DNA from: Stomorhina lunata
Taxonomy: Eukaryota > Arthropoda > Insecta > Diptera > Rhiniidae
Assembly: GCA_933228675.1 (NCBI GenBank)
Contig: OW121742.1
Span: 16,632,489 to 16,696,488 of the forward strand
Direction of reading: 5' to 3'
DNA length: 64,000 bases
The notes under the pieces were generated by a model that worked only from the letters and a program-made list of their open reading frames with translations, did no database searches and had not been told where the DNA came from. Position numbers and translations under genes: made by a program. Below, piece by piece: positions 1-12,409 of the stretch; within the stretch, counting starts at the first letter, position 1; each line of letters starts with the position of its first letter.

Positions 1-1380
1 TTTAGACAAAAGTCTTCCTATCGTCAACTTTTCCAGAGAAAAGTTTTCCTATCGTCAACTTTTCTAGAGAAAAGTCTTCCTATCGTAAACTTTTCTAGAG
101 AAAAGTCTTCCTATCACCAACTTTTTTAGACAAAAGTCTTCCTATCGTCAACTTTTCCAGAGAAAAGTTTTCCTATCGTCATCTTTTCTAGAGAAAAGTC
201 TTCCTATCGTCAACTTTTCTAGAGAAAAGTCTTCCTATCGTCAACTTTTCTAGAGAAAAGTCTTCTTATCGTCAACTTTTCTAGAGAAAAGTATTCCTAT
301 CGTCAACTTTTCTAGAGAAAAGTCTTCCTATCGTCAACTTTTCTATAGAAATGTCTTCCTATCCTCAACATTTCTATAGAAATGTCTTCCTATCGTCAAC
401 TTTTCTACAGAAATGTCTTCCTATCGTCAACTTTTCTACAGAAATGTCTTCCTATCGTCAACTTTTCTATAGAGATGTCTTCCTATCGTCAACTTTTCTA
501 TAGAAATGTCTTCCTATCGTCAACTTTTCTATAAAAAGGCCTTCCTATCGTCAACTTTTCTATAGAAATGTCTTCCTATCGTCAACTTTTCTATAGAAAT
601 GTCTTCCTATCGTCAACTTTTCTATAAAAAGGCCTTCCTATCGTCAACTTTTCTATAGAAATGTCTTCCTATCGTCAACTTTTCTATAGAAATGTCTTCC
701 TATCGTCAACTTTTCTTTAGAAATGTCTTCCTATCGTCAACTTTTCTAAAGAAATGTTTGCCTATCGTCAACTTTTCCATAGAAATGTTTACCTATCGTC
801 AACTTTTCTATAGAAATGTTTGCCTATCGTCAACTTTTTTATAGAAATGTCTTCTTATCGTCAACTTTTCTATAGAAATGTTTGCCTATCTTCAACTTTT
901 CTATAGAAATGTTTGCCTATCGTCAACTTTTCTATAGAAATGTTTGCCTATCGTCAACTTTTCTATAGAAATGTTTGACTATCGTCAACTTTTCTATAGA
1001 AATGTTTGCCTATCATCAACTTTTCTGCAGAAATGTCTTCCTATCGTCAACTTTTCCACAGAAATGTTTGCCTTTCGTCAACTTTTCTATAGAAAAGCTT
1101 GCCTATCGTCATTTTTGTTATAGAAATGTTTGCCTATCGTCAACTTTTCTATAGAAATGTTTGCCTATTGTCAACTTTTTTATAGAAATGTTTGCCTATC
1201 GTCAACTTTTCCATAGAAATGTATGCCTATCGTCAGCTTTTTTATAGAAATGTTTGCCTATCGTCAACTTTTCCATAGAAATGTATGCCAATCGTCAACT
1301 TTTCTTTAAAAAAGTTGTCCTATTGTCAACTTTTCTATAGAAATGTTGTGCTATCTTCATCTTTTCTATTAAACTCTTTT
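1..1380. repeat. 31-bp tandem array A (CTATAG core, TCCTATCGTCAA linker)
   Basis: About 44 units of roughly 31 bp. Each has a palindromic core CTTTTCTATAGAAA and a linker ending TTCCTATCGTCAA. Unit variants are spatially sorted: TCTAGAGAAAAGT in the first ~330 bp, TCTATAGAAATGTCTTCC to ~760, and AAATGTTTGCC from ~760 to 1290. That pattern indicates local amplification and homogenisation. The array runs off the left edge. Open frames inside it are by-products of the repeat. No reverse-complement partner array is visible in the window. Confidence 0.95.
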
Positions 1381-3254
1381 CACTTTTCTTACTGTAAAAT
1401 TTTGGTAAAAGAAAATTTTAATTTTATTATAATGAAAATTCAACAAATTTATTTCGCATTCATCTGGAAAGACAGAGAAGTTCTAACTGAGTTGATTTCT
1501 GTCTCTCTGTCTTTTTATTTGTTTTAATTAATTAAAAATTGTATTCTTTGTATACGAGTATAACTGTAAGAAGAGTATGTATGTATGTATTGTATGTGGG
1601 AGTGTGTTTCTATAATGATAACTCAAAGAGTTATAATAACTTGAAAATTATTTAAAATATTTTTCTTTTTTAATTATTTTCAAAACAAAGTAATATTTTA
1701 AATAAATTGTTATTTTTTCTATTTCTTTTTAGGTAAGTTTTATACAAATGCTAAACATTTATGGTGTCTTTCTTGCTTTGGGACTTAAAGGTAAATATTA
1801 TTTTTTTTAAATAAAATTAAAGCATACTTTAGGGCATTTGAATATAAATTTTTAAATATGAACAAAATGATCTTGAATGTTGGTTATTTGCTTTAAAACA
1901 AAATTTATCAAATTTCTTAAGTACATGAATATTTCTTCTATGGTTTTCCGTTACTTTATTTTTTTTCCCTCCAGGATTAATGTATCTTTAAATGGACATT
2001 CATAAGTCTTCTGTTTTTTTGTGAAAGTGCTTGTGTAATTTTCCAGTTTACATTCAAAATGTCACTTTAAGTTTACATTGAAACGAAAAACAAATTTCTT
2101 TTTAATATTTCACAATTTTTATGCAGTTTTCGTTTATATCTGGTCGTACATTTAAGCAACATTTGACTAAAGAGAAAAATATGAAATGCTGCATTTGTTG
2201 GTAAAAAGACAAAAAACTATGAAAAAAAAAACTTGAAGAAGATAAATATGTTTTAAGTTTTTCGGTTCTGCTCTTTTCCTTTTTGACGATTTTGACAAGA
2301 ATGTAAACAAATGTGTTTTTCTTCTTAAATGTAAAGTTATTCATCCATATCTCTTGAGTTCGTTTAACATAAATAGGCGAGTGAAACCCTCGAACCGAAA
2401 ACTTTTCTACAGAAACTTAAGCCAATAAGAATTCTGCAATAGAAAACTAAACCCAAACACTTTCCTCCATTATCTTTTCCATAAAAAATTCTTTCCACCT
2501 TAATTTTTTTATTGGCAAAATTTTACAACCTGAATCTTTTCTATAGAAAACTCTTCCCATCCACAACTTTTCAATAGAAATCTCTTTCCACTGGATCTAA
2601 AAGTGAGTTTGTGTGTTAAAAAAAAATATAAAATGTATCAACCATTAACTCCCTGCCATTTCCCCTTTATCCTTTAACTTTTCTTTCAAAATCTTAAAAC
2701 TTTCTTACGAGACATTCGAAGTGAAAAGTGAATGGTGTTGTATGATGTATGTGTTAGCATTAAAATGTGTTTTTGCCAAATGGATGTTTTTTGCTTCGAT
2801 ACCAACTTACAATTTACAGCACTTAGACTATTGTTGTAACATATGAAGTATCATGATACTTTTTACATTTACAAAACATTTTTCACAAAAATTATTAAAA
2901 GAAACTAGAACACAGACTCCACGAAAAAAAAAAAAGCAAAAACGAGCACTTTCTTCAACTCTTTTCGAGTGTTTTGGCTACGCAAAGAAATTGTTACAGA
3001 TTTCATATTTTTAAAGAAATTGCAAGTGATATTTTCTTTTCCTCAAGATTAATGGATTTCTTAAGAAAATGTTGAACATTTTTGTTAGAAATTCTCAAAA
3101 TTGCTGTTAAAATTTTGGCAGAATTTTTCTTTTTATCGCTTTAAACTATAAAACATTATGAAAAGAGTTATTATTTTTTGATAATAAAGAAATTAATCAA
3201 GTTGTTCTGAAAATAATAAATTTTATAACAAATTGACAATAAGACAACTAATTT
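1381..3254. other. AT-rich non-coding DNA with degenerate array-A copies
   Basis: I see no supportable gene here. There is a short TATG microsatellite near 1577-1600. Decayed array-A-like units (cores such as CTTTTCTATAGAAA with CTCTTCCCATCC linkers) lie at about 2395-2600, so the array once extended further or was copied here. A short exon-like block at 1748-1790 (ATG followed by a hydrophobic stretch and a GTAAAT donor-like site) is too weak to call. Confidence 0.6.
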
Positions 3255-4855
3255 TATAAATGGTTATAGAAAAGTGTTTGTATAACACTTTTTGTATAAC
3301 AGTTTTTCTATAGAAAGAGTGTTTATATTACTGTTTTTTAAGAGAAGTTTTTGTTTAGCAGTATTTCTATTGAAAAAGTATTTGTATAACAGTTTTTCTA
3401 TAGAAAAAGTGTTTGTATAATAGTTTTTCTATAGAAAAAGTATTTGTATAACAGTTTTTATATAAAAAATAAAAAATAAAAAAAAGTGTTTTATAAAAGT
3501 TTCTCTAAATAAAAAGTGCTTGTATAACAGTTTTTCTAAAGAAAAAATGTTTGCATAGCAGTTTTTCTATAGAAAAAGTGTTGGTATAACAGTTTTTCTA
3601 TAGAAAAAGTGTTGGTATAACAGTTTTTCCAAAGAAAAAGTGTTTGCATAGCAGTTCTTCTATAGCAAAAGAGTTGGTGTAACGGTTTTTCCATAGAAAA
3701 AGTGTTTCTATAATATCTTTTGTATGGAAAAGTGATTGTATAACAGTTTTTCTATAGAAAAAGTGATTGTATAACAGTTTTTCAATAGAAAAAGTTATTG
3801 TATAACAGTTTTTCAAAGGAAAAAGTTTTTCTATAGAAAAAGTGTTTGTATAACAGTTTTTCATAGAAAAAGTAGTTGCATAACAGTTTTTCATAGAAAA
3901 AGTAGTTGCATAAAGGTTTTTCTATAGAAAAAGTGTTTGTATAACAGTTGTTCTATAGAAAAAGTTTGTGTATAACAGTTTTTCTTTAGAAAAAGTGTTT
4001 GCATAACAGTTTTTATTTAAAAAGTGTTTTTATAACAGTTTTTCTATAGAAAAAGTGTTTGTATAACAGTTTTTCTATATAAAAAGGATTTATATAACAG
4101 TTTTTCTATATAAAAAGTGTCTGAATAACAATTTATCTATAGAAAAAGTGTTCTTATAACAGTTTTTCTATAGAAAAAGTTTTTGTATAACAGATTTTTT
4201 TATAGAAAAGTTTTTGTATAACAGTTTTTCTATAGAAAAAGTGTTTGTATAACAGTTTTTCTATAGAGAATGTGCTTGTATAACAGTTTTTTCTACAGAA
4301 AAAGTGCTTGTATAACAGTTTTTTCTACAGAAAAAGTGTTTGTATAACAGTTTTTCTATAGAAAAAATTATTGTATACCAGTTTTTCTATAAAAGAAAGT
4401 GTTTGTATAACAATTTTTCTATAGAAAAAGCTTTTATAAAACAGGTTTTCATAGAAAAAGTAGTTGTATAACAGTTTTTCTATAGAAAAAGTGTTTGTAT
4501 AACAGTTTTTCTATAGAAAAATTGTCTGTATAATAGTTTTTCTATAGGAAAATTGTCTGTATAACAGTTTTTCTATAGGAAAATTGTCTGTATAAAAGTT
4601 TTTCTATAGAAAAATTGTCTTTATGACAGTTTTGTTTATGGAAAAACTATCTGTATAACAGTTTTTCTATAGGAAAATTGTCTGTATAACAGGTTTTCTA
4701 TAATAAAATTGTCTGTATAACAGTCTTCCTATGGAAAAATTGTCCGTATAACTGATTTTTAATACAAAATAGTCCGTATAACAGTTTTTCTATAGAAAAA
4801 TTGTATAAAAATTGTTTCTTATGAAAATTTTCTTTATAACAGTTTTCCTATAGTA
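3255..4855 (+). repeat. 31-bp tandem array B (CTATAG core, GTGTTTGTATAACAG linker)
   Basis: About 50 units of 31 bp. The core is TTTTTCTATAGAAAAA and the linker is GTGTTTGTATAACAG. A TTGTCTGTATAACAG linker subtype dominates from about 4510 to 4800, again showing local homogenisation. The array is the reverse complement of array C at 6130-7828, so the two form a large inverted pair with a 1.27-kb spacer. Confidence 0.95.
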
Positions 4856-6129
4856 TTTTTATATCACAAATGCAGTCATGTTCGTCGGTGTATGTTTAAT
4901 TGGATATTTGTGATTGTAAGATTGTGTGCTTTAGTTTTAATATGGTTTCATCTATTTTCATTCTTATTTGCTCCCCGTTAGAAGCATAGAAACTTACATT
5001 CATTCATTTGTATGTATTCCTCAAATGCATCTTCATCAACATCATCATCAGTAGCAGCTGCTGCAAACGCAGTCCTAGCACTAACTGTAGTAGTTCTGAC
5101 AGTAACACTTCCGTTTCCTTAACCATTTACTATGTGGAAGTGAATGAATGCAGTTGGTGGTTACCATGTGTTTGTATGTCAGTATGTGTCAGGTTGTATG
5201 TGTGTTTAACACATATACTTAAAAGCAAATATACATTTTTATACAGAATTTTACTAGCAAGGATATTTTGAGTATTTTTTTGCTTGGAACCCTTGCCAGC
5301 TGCTGTACCGTCATCTTCTTCTTCTTTGTTCGTTCGATAGGTGACTGACTGCTTAACTTTTGTTGGTGTTTGCATTTGCTTCTGCGAGTGTGTGGGTATG
5401 TGAAGGACTTTTTTTTATCAAAGTTTAGTTTATGTCTTTCATTGTTCTTGTTTGATTTTTCTTAAATTTTCTCTCTAGTACATAAAAACTAACCAACATT
5501 TGCTACTTTTTTTTGTAGTTTATAGCTATTTTTGCTTCTGTTGTAGCTTTTGAAGAGTCCTTGTGAAAACACTACTAGCCGAATGTACAAGATATGTGGT
5601 TTTTCTGTTCATGTCAAAATTTTTATTTTTTCATAATTTTTTTTTTACTCAAATATTTTGTACAAAGTTTTTACAAATTTTGTTTCTCAAGTAACTGAAA
5701 ATGCCAAACACGTGTTTGAAATAATTTGTCTTTTTTTTTGGAAAATGTGTTAAAATATAATGAATTATAAAAATGCATTTACATCTTATATTCACATTTA
5801 ATTAGGGTTTAAGGCAAATAATTACGAGACTGAAATTGTTGTTTGAGAATTTTCATTTTTTTCTGTGGGTTTTATATTTAAATTGTAAAGAGATGTAGTT
5901 TTGGTATTTAATGAAAATAGACAGACCAGAATGATTTAAATTTTGATAGAACGTTACAAGAAAAGTAAATTAACTTATTTTTTGCAATTCGTAGAATTTT
6001 GTTGGGACTAGCCAAACAGAATGTTAGTAAAAGTAATTTTTCCACATGTTTATAAAAAACTGTTATACCTATAATTTTTTTTATAATATTTTTAAAATAA
6101 TAATTTTTCAAGAGACAAACTGTTATAAT
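4856..6129. other. Spacer between inverted arrays B and C
   Basis: About 1.27 kb of AT-rich DNA lies between the inverted arrays. It contains short stretches of less biased sequence (about 5020-5160 and 5280-5380) with open frames on both strands. None has a start context, splice structure or recognisable motif that supports a gene. By analogy with the other inverted pairs this is the place a captured gene would be expected, but I cannot identify one. Confidence 0.55.
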
Positions 6130-7828
6130 TTTTTTTTTATAAATCAACTATTATACAGACAATTTTGCTATACAAAAACTGTTATACAAATTTGTTTATA
6201 GACAATTTTTCTTTAGATAAATGGTTACGATATATGGACAAATTTTTTTTTAGAAAATTTGTTACACAGACAACTTTTCTATAGAAAATGTGTTTCAAAG
6301 ACAATTTTTCTATAGAAAAAATATTATACAGACAATTTTTCTATAGAAAAACTGTTATACCGACAATTTTTGTATTGGAAAACTGTTAAACAGACAATTT
6401 TCTATAGAAAAATTGTTGTAGAGACAATTTTTCTATGAAAATTTTACCACAGAAAAAGTGTTATACAGGCAATGCTTTAGAAAAATTGTTCTACAGACAA
6501 TTTGTCTTTAGAAAAACTATTATACAGACAATTTTTCTATAGAAAAACTATTATACAGACAATTTTTCTATAGAAAAACTGTTATACAGACAATTTTTCC
6601 ATAGAAAAACTGTTATACAGACAATTTTTCTATAGAAAAACTGTTAAACAGACAATTTTTTTATAGAAAAACTGTTATACAGACAATTTTTCTATAGAAA
6701 AACTGTCGTACAGACAAGTTTTCTTTTGAAAAACTGTCATACAGATATTTTTTCTATAGAAAAACTGTCATACTGACAATTTTCGTATTGAATTTTTTCA
6801 CAGAAAATCTGTTATACAAACACTTTTCTATTGAAAACCTATTATACAAAAAGTTTTTCTATAGAAGAACTGTTATACAAACACTTTTTCTATAGAAAAA
6901 CTGTTATACAAACACTCTTTCTATAGAAAAACTGTTATACAAACACTTTTTCTATAGAAAAACTGTTATACAATCACTTTTTCTAAAGAAAAACTGTTAT
7001 ACAAACAAGTTTTCTATAGAAAAACTGTTATATAAACCCTTTTTCTATAGAAAAAAATGTTATACAAACACTTTTTCTATAGAAAAACTGTTATACCAAC
7101 ACTTTTTCTGTAGAAAAACTGTCATACAAACACTTTTTCTATAGAAAAACTGTTTCTATAGAAAAACTGTTATACAAACACTTTTGCTATAGAAAAACTG
7201 TTATACAAACACTTTTTCTGAAGAAAAGCTCTTACACAAACATTTTTTTTATAGAAAAACTGTTATACAAACACTTTTTCTATAGAAAAACTGTTATACA
7301 AACACTTTTTCTATAGAAAAACTGTTATACAAATACTTTTTCTATAGAAAAACAGTTATACAAACACTTTTGCTATAGAAAAGCTGTTATACAAACACTT
7401 TTTCTGAAGAAAAATTGTTATACAAACACTTTTTCTATAGAAAAACTGTTATACAAACACTTTTTCTATAGGAAAACTGTTATGCAAACACTTCTTCTAA
7501 AGAAAAACTGTTATACAAACATTTTTTCGAAAGCAAAACTGTTATACAAACACTTTTTCTAAAGAAAAACTGTTATACAAACAAGTTTTCTATAGAAAAA
7601 CTGTTATATAAACCCTTTTTCTATAGAAAAAATGTTATACAAACACTTTTTCTATAGAAAAACTGTTATACCAACACTTTTTCTATAGAAAAACTGTTAT
7701 ACCAACACTTTTTCTGTAGAAAAACTGTTATACCAACACTTTTTCTATAGAAAAACTGTTATACCAACACTTTTTCTATAGAAAAACTGTTATCCAACAC
7801 TTTTTCTATAGTAAAACTGTTATACAAC
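6130..7828 (-). repeat. 31-bp tandem array C, reverse complement of array B
   Basis: About 54 units with core TTTTTCTATAGAAAAA and linker CTGTTATACAAACAC, which is the exact reverse complement of array B. The left third (to about 6790) uses an ACAGACAA linker variant and the right part uses ACAAACAC. A higher-order duplication of about 576 bp is visible: a rare variant run (linker ACAAACAAGT followed by a unit with AAACCC) occurs at about 7001 and again at about 7577. Confidence 0.95.
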
Positions 7829-9164
7829 CTCGTTCCCTTATTTATAAAATATCATTTTATTCCTTAATTTACATTTTATTTAATACAAATCCTTTTTTGA
7901 TAAATCCCTCTGTTAAGCCTTATGTTAACATTAGTTTTATTAATTATTTGATGCCCATAATCTACTCAAGAAAAGTCCTTGAAATCCTTTTGCCTATAAT
8001 TTGATTTAGTTTAACATATTTTCTACCTAGATTTGCTTTTACACAAAATGAAAAGACACATAACAATAATCATAAATTATGCATGAAAAGTCATTAGATC
8101 GAATGAAATGCGAATAGAAAACGGAAGAAGAAAAAGTTTTCCATTTTAACTTTTTTATTTCTGCTGCTGCTGCTGCTCCTAACATTTTATTGCCCTATAA
8201 AAAGTTAAATGTTTTACTGGCATAAATGCATATGTGAAAGAAAGGGGACAGTATTGAATAAAAGTAACTTAAAAGGGTGATTGGAAGTAATTTTGGATTT
8301 ATGCTATGCATTATAATTTGTCCACTTTGGAATCAGTGAGGTATACATTTAGCAGAATTCTATAAAATTGATTGAGATTTGAAGCCATATAATTAACACT
8401 AAGTGTTTCTTAAGTTTAACTTAATTCTCCCTAAATGTGTGTGGTCCAAATTATATCAAATATCTTTTATGACGCATTATTTTTTGTCTACTTTGGAATG
8501 AGTAAAGTGTACATTCATGAAAAAGCTGCTTAAAGTATTTAGTATAAATTACATGAAAGAATTCTTTTAAAGGATAGTAATCCTGGTGCTCAACTTTTCC
8601 TCCTCACTGTCCTCCCTCCGATGAATGTTAATTACTTACAACATGTGTATGTTGTCCTTGCCGTCAACATGCATTAATATTAATATCAGAACATTAGCAT
8701 TTTTTTCGATTTTAGCTTTATTAACAAAAAAAAAAATAAAATGAACAGCAGCAACAAACATTTTTCTTTAAATCGAAGAAAAACCTTTAAAAAATGACAA
8801 CAGAAATTAATGAAAAAAGGAAGAAGAACTTCCTTCTAAAACGCCAAAAGTCATCAAATCATCATCAACTATTGGTTGGTTTAAGTTTAGGCCATTTAAA
8901 AAAAACGACTCTAGATGAGACACGCAATTATCATTAATATTTATTGAGAATGATGTTATGGCTTTTTTAAATTACTTTCAATTCTTCCTTAATGGCAATT
9001 TGATACTTTTAAAGGATAAAGACATTTTAAGAATAAGAATGTTTTTATGAAAAATTGCATTTTTTATGGAAAATTTTTATATTTTGCAAACATTTCAAAA
9101 TTTTTTTAAAAATTTGAATTTTTTATAAAAATTTTAATTTTTTAAAAAAAAATTTAATTTTTGT
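7829..9164. other. AT-rich non-coding stretch
   Basis: No gene is supported. A (CTG)n run lies near 8161-8176. The remainder is unstructured AT-rich DNA that becomes poly-A/poly-T rich towards 9100. Confidence 0.6.
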
Positions 9165-9410
9165 AAAAATTAAAACTTTTGATGAAAATTTTAATTTATT
9201 CAAAAAAATTTTTTTTCTTGAAAATTTGAATTTTTGATGAAAATTTTAATTTTTGATGAAAACTTTAATTTTTGATGAAAATTTTAATTTTTGATGAAAA
9301 TTTTAATTTTTGATGAAAATTATAATTATTGATGAAAATTTAAATTTATCATGAAAATTTTAATTTTTTTGAAAATTTTAATTTTTGATGAAAAATTTTT
9401 TTTTTGACTA
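9165..9410. repeat. 18-bp minisatellite
   Basis: Imperfect tandem copies of an 18-bp unit TTTGATGAAAATTTTAAT lie directly upstream of array D. Divergence increases towards both ends. Confidence 0.8.
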
Positions 9411-10676
9411 AAAATTGTCTATAACAGAAAATTTTTTTTGACGAAAAATTTTCTATAACAGAAAATTTTTTTTGACGAAAAATTTTCTATAATAGAAAAT
9501 TTTTTTTTGACGAAAAATTTTCTATAATAGAAAAAAAAAACGATTTTTCTATAGAAAAACTGTTAAATAGACAATTTTTCTTTAGAAAAACTGGTATACA
9601 GAAATTTTTTTTTATAGAGAAACTGTTATACAAACACTTTTTATCCGAAAACTGTTAAACAAACACTTTTTCTATTGAAAAACTGTTGTACAAACACTTT
9701 TTCTACAAAAACTTTTTCTATAGAAAAACTGTTATACAAACTCTTTTTCTACAGAAACTTTTTCTATAGAAAAACTGTTATACAAACTCTTTTTCTACAG
9801 AAAACTTTTATACAAACACTTTTTCTATTGAAAAATTGTTATACAAAAAATTTTTCTATAGAAAACCTGTTATACACTCACTTTTTCAATAGAAAAACTC
9901 TTACTCAAACACATTTTCTATAGAAAAACTGTTATACAAACACTTTTTCTATAAAAAAAAACTGTTATACACACACGTTTTCTATAGAAAAACTGTTATA
10001 CAAACGCTTCTTCTATAGAAAAACTGTTATACAAACAGTTTTTATATAGAAAGACTGTTAAACAAACACTTTTTCAATAGAAAAACTGTTATACAAACAC
10101 TATTTTTATAGAAAAACTGTTATACAAAAAATTTTTCTATAGAAAAATTGTTATACAGAAAAAAAATTTTAACCAAAAACCAAAAATTTTCTATAATAGA
10201 AAAAATACTGTATATAGAAAAACTGTTATACAAACACTTTTTATATAGAAAGACTGTTAAACAAACACTTTTTCAATAGAAAAACTGTTATACAAAAAAT
10301 TTTTCTATAGAAAAATTGTTATACAGAAAAAAAATTTTAACCAAAAACCAAAAACCGATTTTTCTATATAAAAACTGTCAAACTGACAATTTTTCTATAG
10401 AAAAACTGGTTTACAGACAATTTTTTTCGTGGAAAAACTGTTATACAAACACTTTTTCTAGAGAAAAACTGTTATACAAACACTTTTTCTAGAGAAAAAC
10501 TGTTATACAGAAAAAAAAATAATTTTTTAACAAAAAACCAAAAATTTTTTGAACGAAAAATTTTCTATAATAGAAAATTTTTTTAACCAAAAATTTTCTA
10601 TAATAGGAAATTTTTTTAACCAAAAATTTTCTGTAATAGGAAATTTTTTTAACCAAAAATTTTCTGTAATAGAATT
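9411..10676 (-). repeat. 31-bp tandem array D, same family and orientation as C
   Basis: The array is a mosaic of array-C-type units (core TCTATAGAAAAA, linker CTGTTATACAAACAC) and a second unit with AAAATTTTCTATAATAGAAA and GACGAAAAA or AACCAAAAA linkers at both ends (about 9415-9535 and 10530-10675). A junction containing AACCAAAAACCAAAAA occurs at about 10171 and again at about 10339, a 168-bp internal duplication. Confidence 0.9.
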
Positions 10677-12409
10677 CCCCTAATATTAAAAAAATATATT
10701 TAATCAGAATAACCAAATTTTAAAATACTTTCACGTTTAATCATCAAAAATCAAAAATTCATAAAATTCGCATTAAGTTTCGACCTTAACACACGTGTAT
10801 TTAATAATATTCTGTCGATATAAACATGTTTTTTTGACAGTTTATATAAACATAACTCCACCACAAAAGCAAAAGGGCACTAGTGAATAACAATATTTCA
10901 GCAGATTTTTCAAAATTATAAAAAGGAAAAAAATCAATATTTTAATTTTTTTACAATTAAGCCCTTTTGCTTTTAAGCTGTTTATTAATATGAGTTATTT
11001 ACATATAAATGTGTATGTGTGTGAGTATAAAAATAAACATTTTACGACAAATACGTGCAGAATTGATGTCAAAACCCAAAACAATGACAAAACAACAACA
11101 TCCGTTTCCTCTATCATTTACAATTTTACACAAAATACTCAAACACAATAGAGGGACGGACATCAACAATATTTTGTAATAAATCTGTTTGATGTTGCTT
11201 TTATATTTTTTGTTTCTTTTTTTTTTTGGTAAAGATTACACATCCATTATTATTGTTATTAATATTGTATAACAATATAATAAATAAATAATAGAGCATG
11301 AGTATATGAAAATCGATGACAATTGAAGGTTAGAAATAGGAAGAAATAGAAGCAGAAAATGTTTTAGGATTTATGTATAAAGTTGAGAAGGAAATTCATT
11401 TTTGATAAAGGAATTGAAACGATAAATTGTTCTATTTTGTAGATTAAATAATTTAATTTGAATTAAAATTACTGGGATTAAAATTTAAAGTGATCTCAAA
11501 TGATTATCTTTTAATTGGAATTTACAGAATTAAATTTTAAAATGATACCATTTAAGTAGATAAACCGGAAATAATAAATATTTTGTTTATTCATTAAGCC
11601 TCAAGGTAGGCAACACTTTTTGGTTAATGTGTGTTACCTCTAAACATTTGAGTTCAAAGTGGGAGAAAACTAAGGCAATCTATTTGTCTTAGTCTATATC
11701 TTCACAAACCACAACCCTTGTCCAATTTTCCAGCAATTATTCTAAAAATAAAAGAAAAAGTTTCCTAATAAATTGTAAAACCTTGTCAGTTATCCTTATT
11801 TGAACAGTCGAAAGATGTTATCAATCTGACTAATGATGTTTTTACGCAAAATTTATTAAGTTGATTGGTTTTCGGTTGAATTTTTCATTATTGCAAACTT
11901 AAGGTGAAGCAAAAAAGAAAAAACCTTTTTAGTACCATCGATTCTCTCTCTACCTTTTGTTTTTTGAGAAGTTTTTCCAAAAAGTTTAAGTTAAAAACAA
12001 TAACAAATTGTTAGAAATAACAACAGCGTTTATCATCATCATTATCGTTATTTTCATTGCCAGACTCATCAGTGATACGATAGGATGTTTATTTATCATT
12101 CGTTGATTTATTATTTTTATATTATTCCCAGGGCTAAAGTAAATCACAAGTCATTGATTCTTTGTGCCTTTTTATACGTTTGGCATTTAAAATAATTTCT
12201 TTTTTTTAACTTAACAACTGTTGCGGAAAATGAGAAAAATTTATGAATGTTCTTTTTTTCTGATAATATGTATCACAATGGCACAATTTAATCTCCCCAG
12301 GTTCTAATAACGCCAACGCATGTTAGCCAAGAATTCTTGAACAGTAATTTTTTATCCAAATTGTTTTCCTAATCGCTGAAGCAGGACAAAGTCATTTTAA
12401 AACAAAAAT
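10677..12409. other. AT-rich non-coding stretch
   Basis: About 1.7 kb with no supported gene, RNA or repeat array. It contains short poly-T tracts and scattered low-complexity sequence. Confidence 0.6.

Noticed and set aside
1748..1790. Hydrophobic exon-like stretch beginning with ATG and ending at a GTAAAT site
   Set aside because: Only 14 codons, a weak donor, and no partner exon or promoter.
5008..5375. Ser/Ala-rich and Glu/Lys-rich open frames on both strands
   Set aside because: Short, on opposing strands, with CATCAT-type simple repeats and no splice or promoter support. They may be part of an intron.
3255..7828. CRISPR-like look: regular ~31-bp period with a palindromic element
   Set aside because: Units are contiguous tandem copies with no unique spacers, and the DNA is from an insect.
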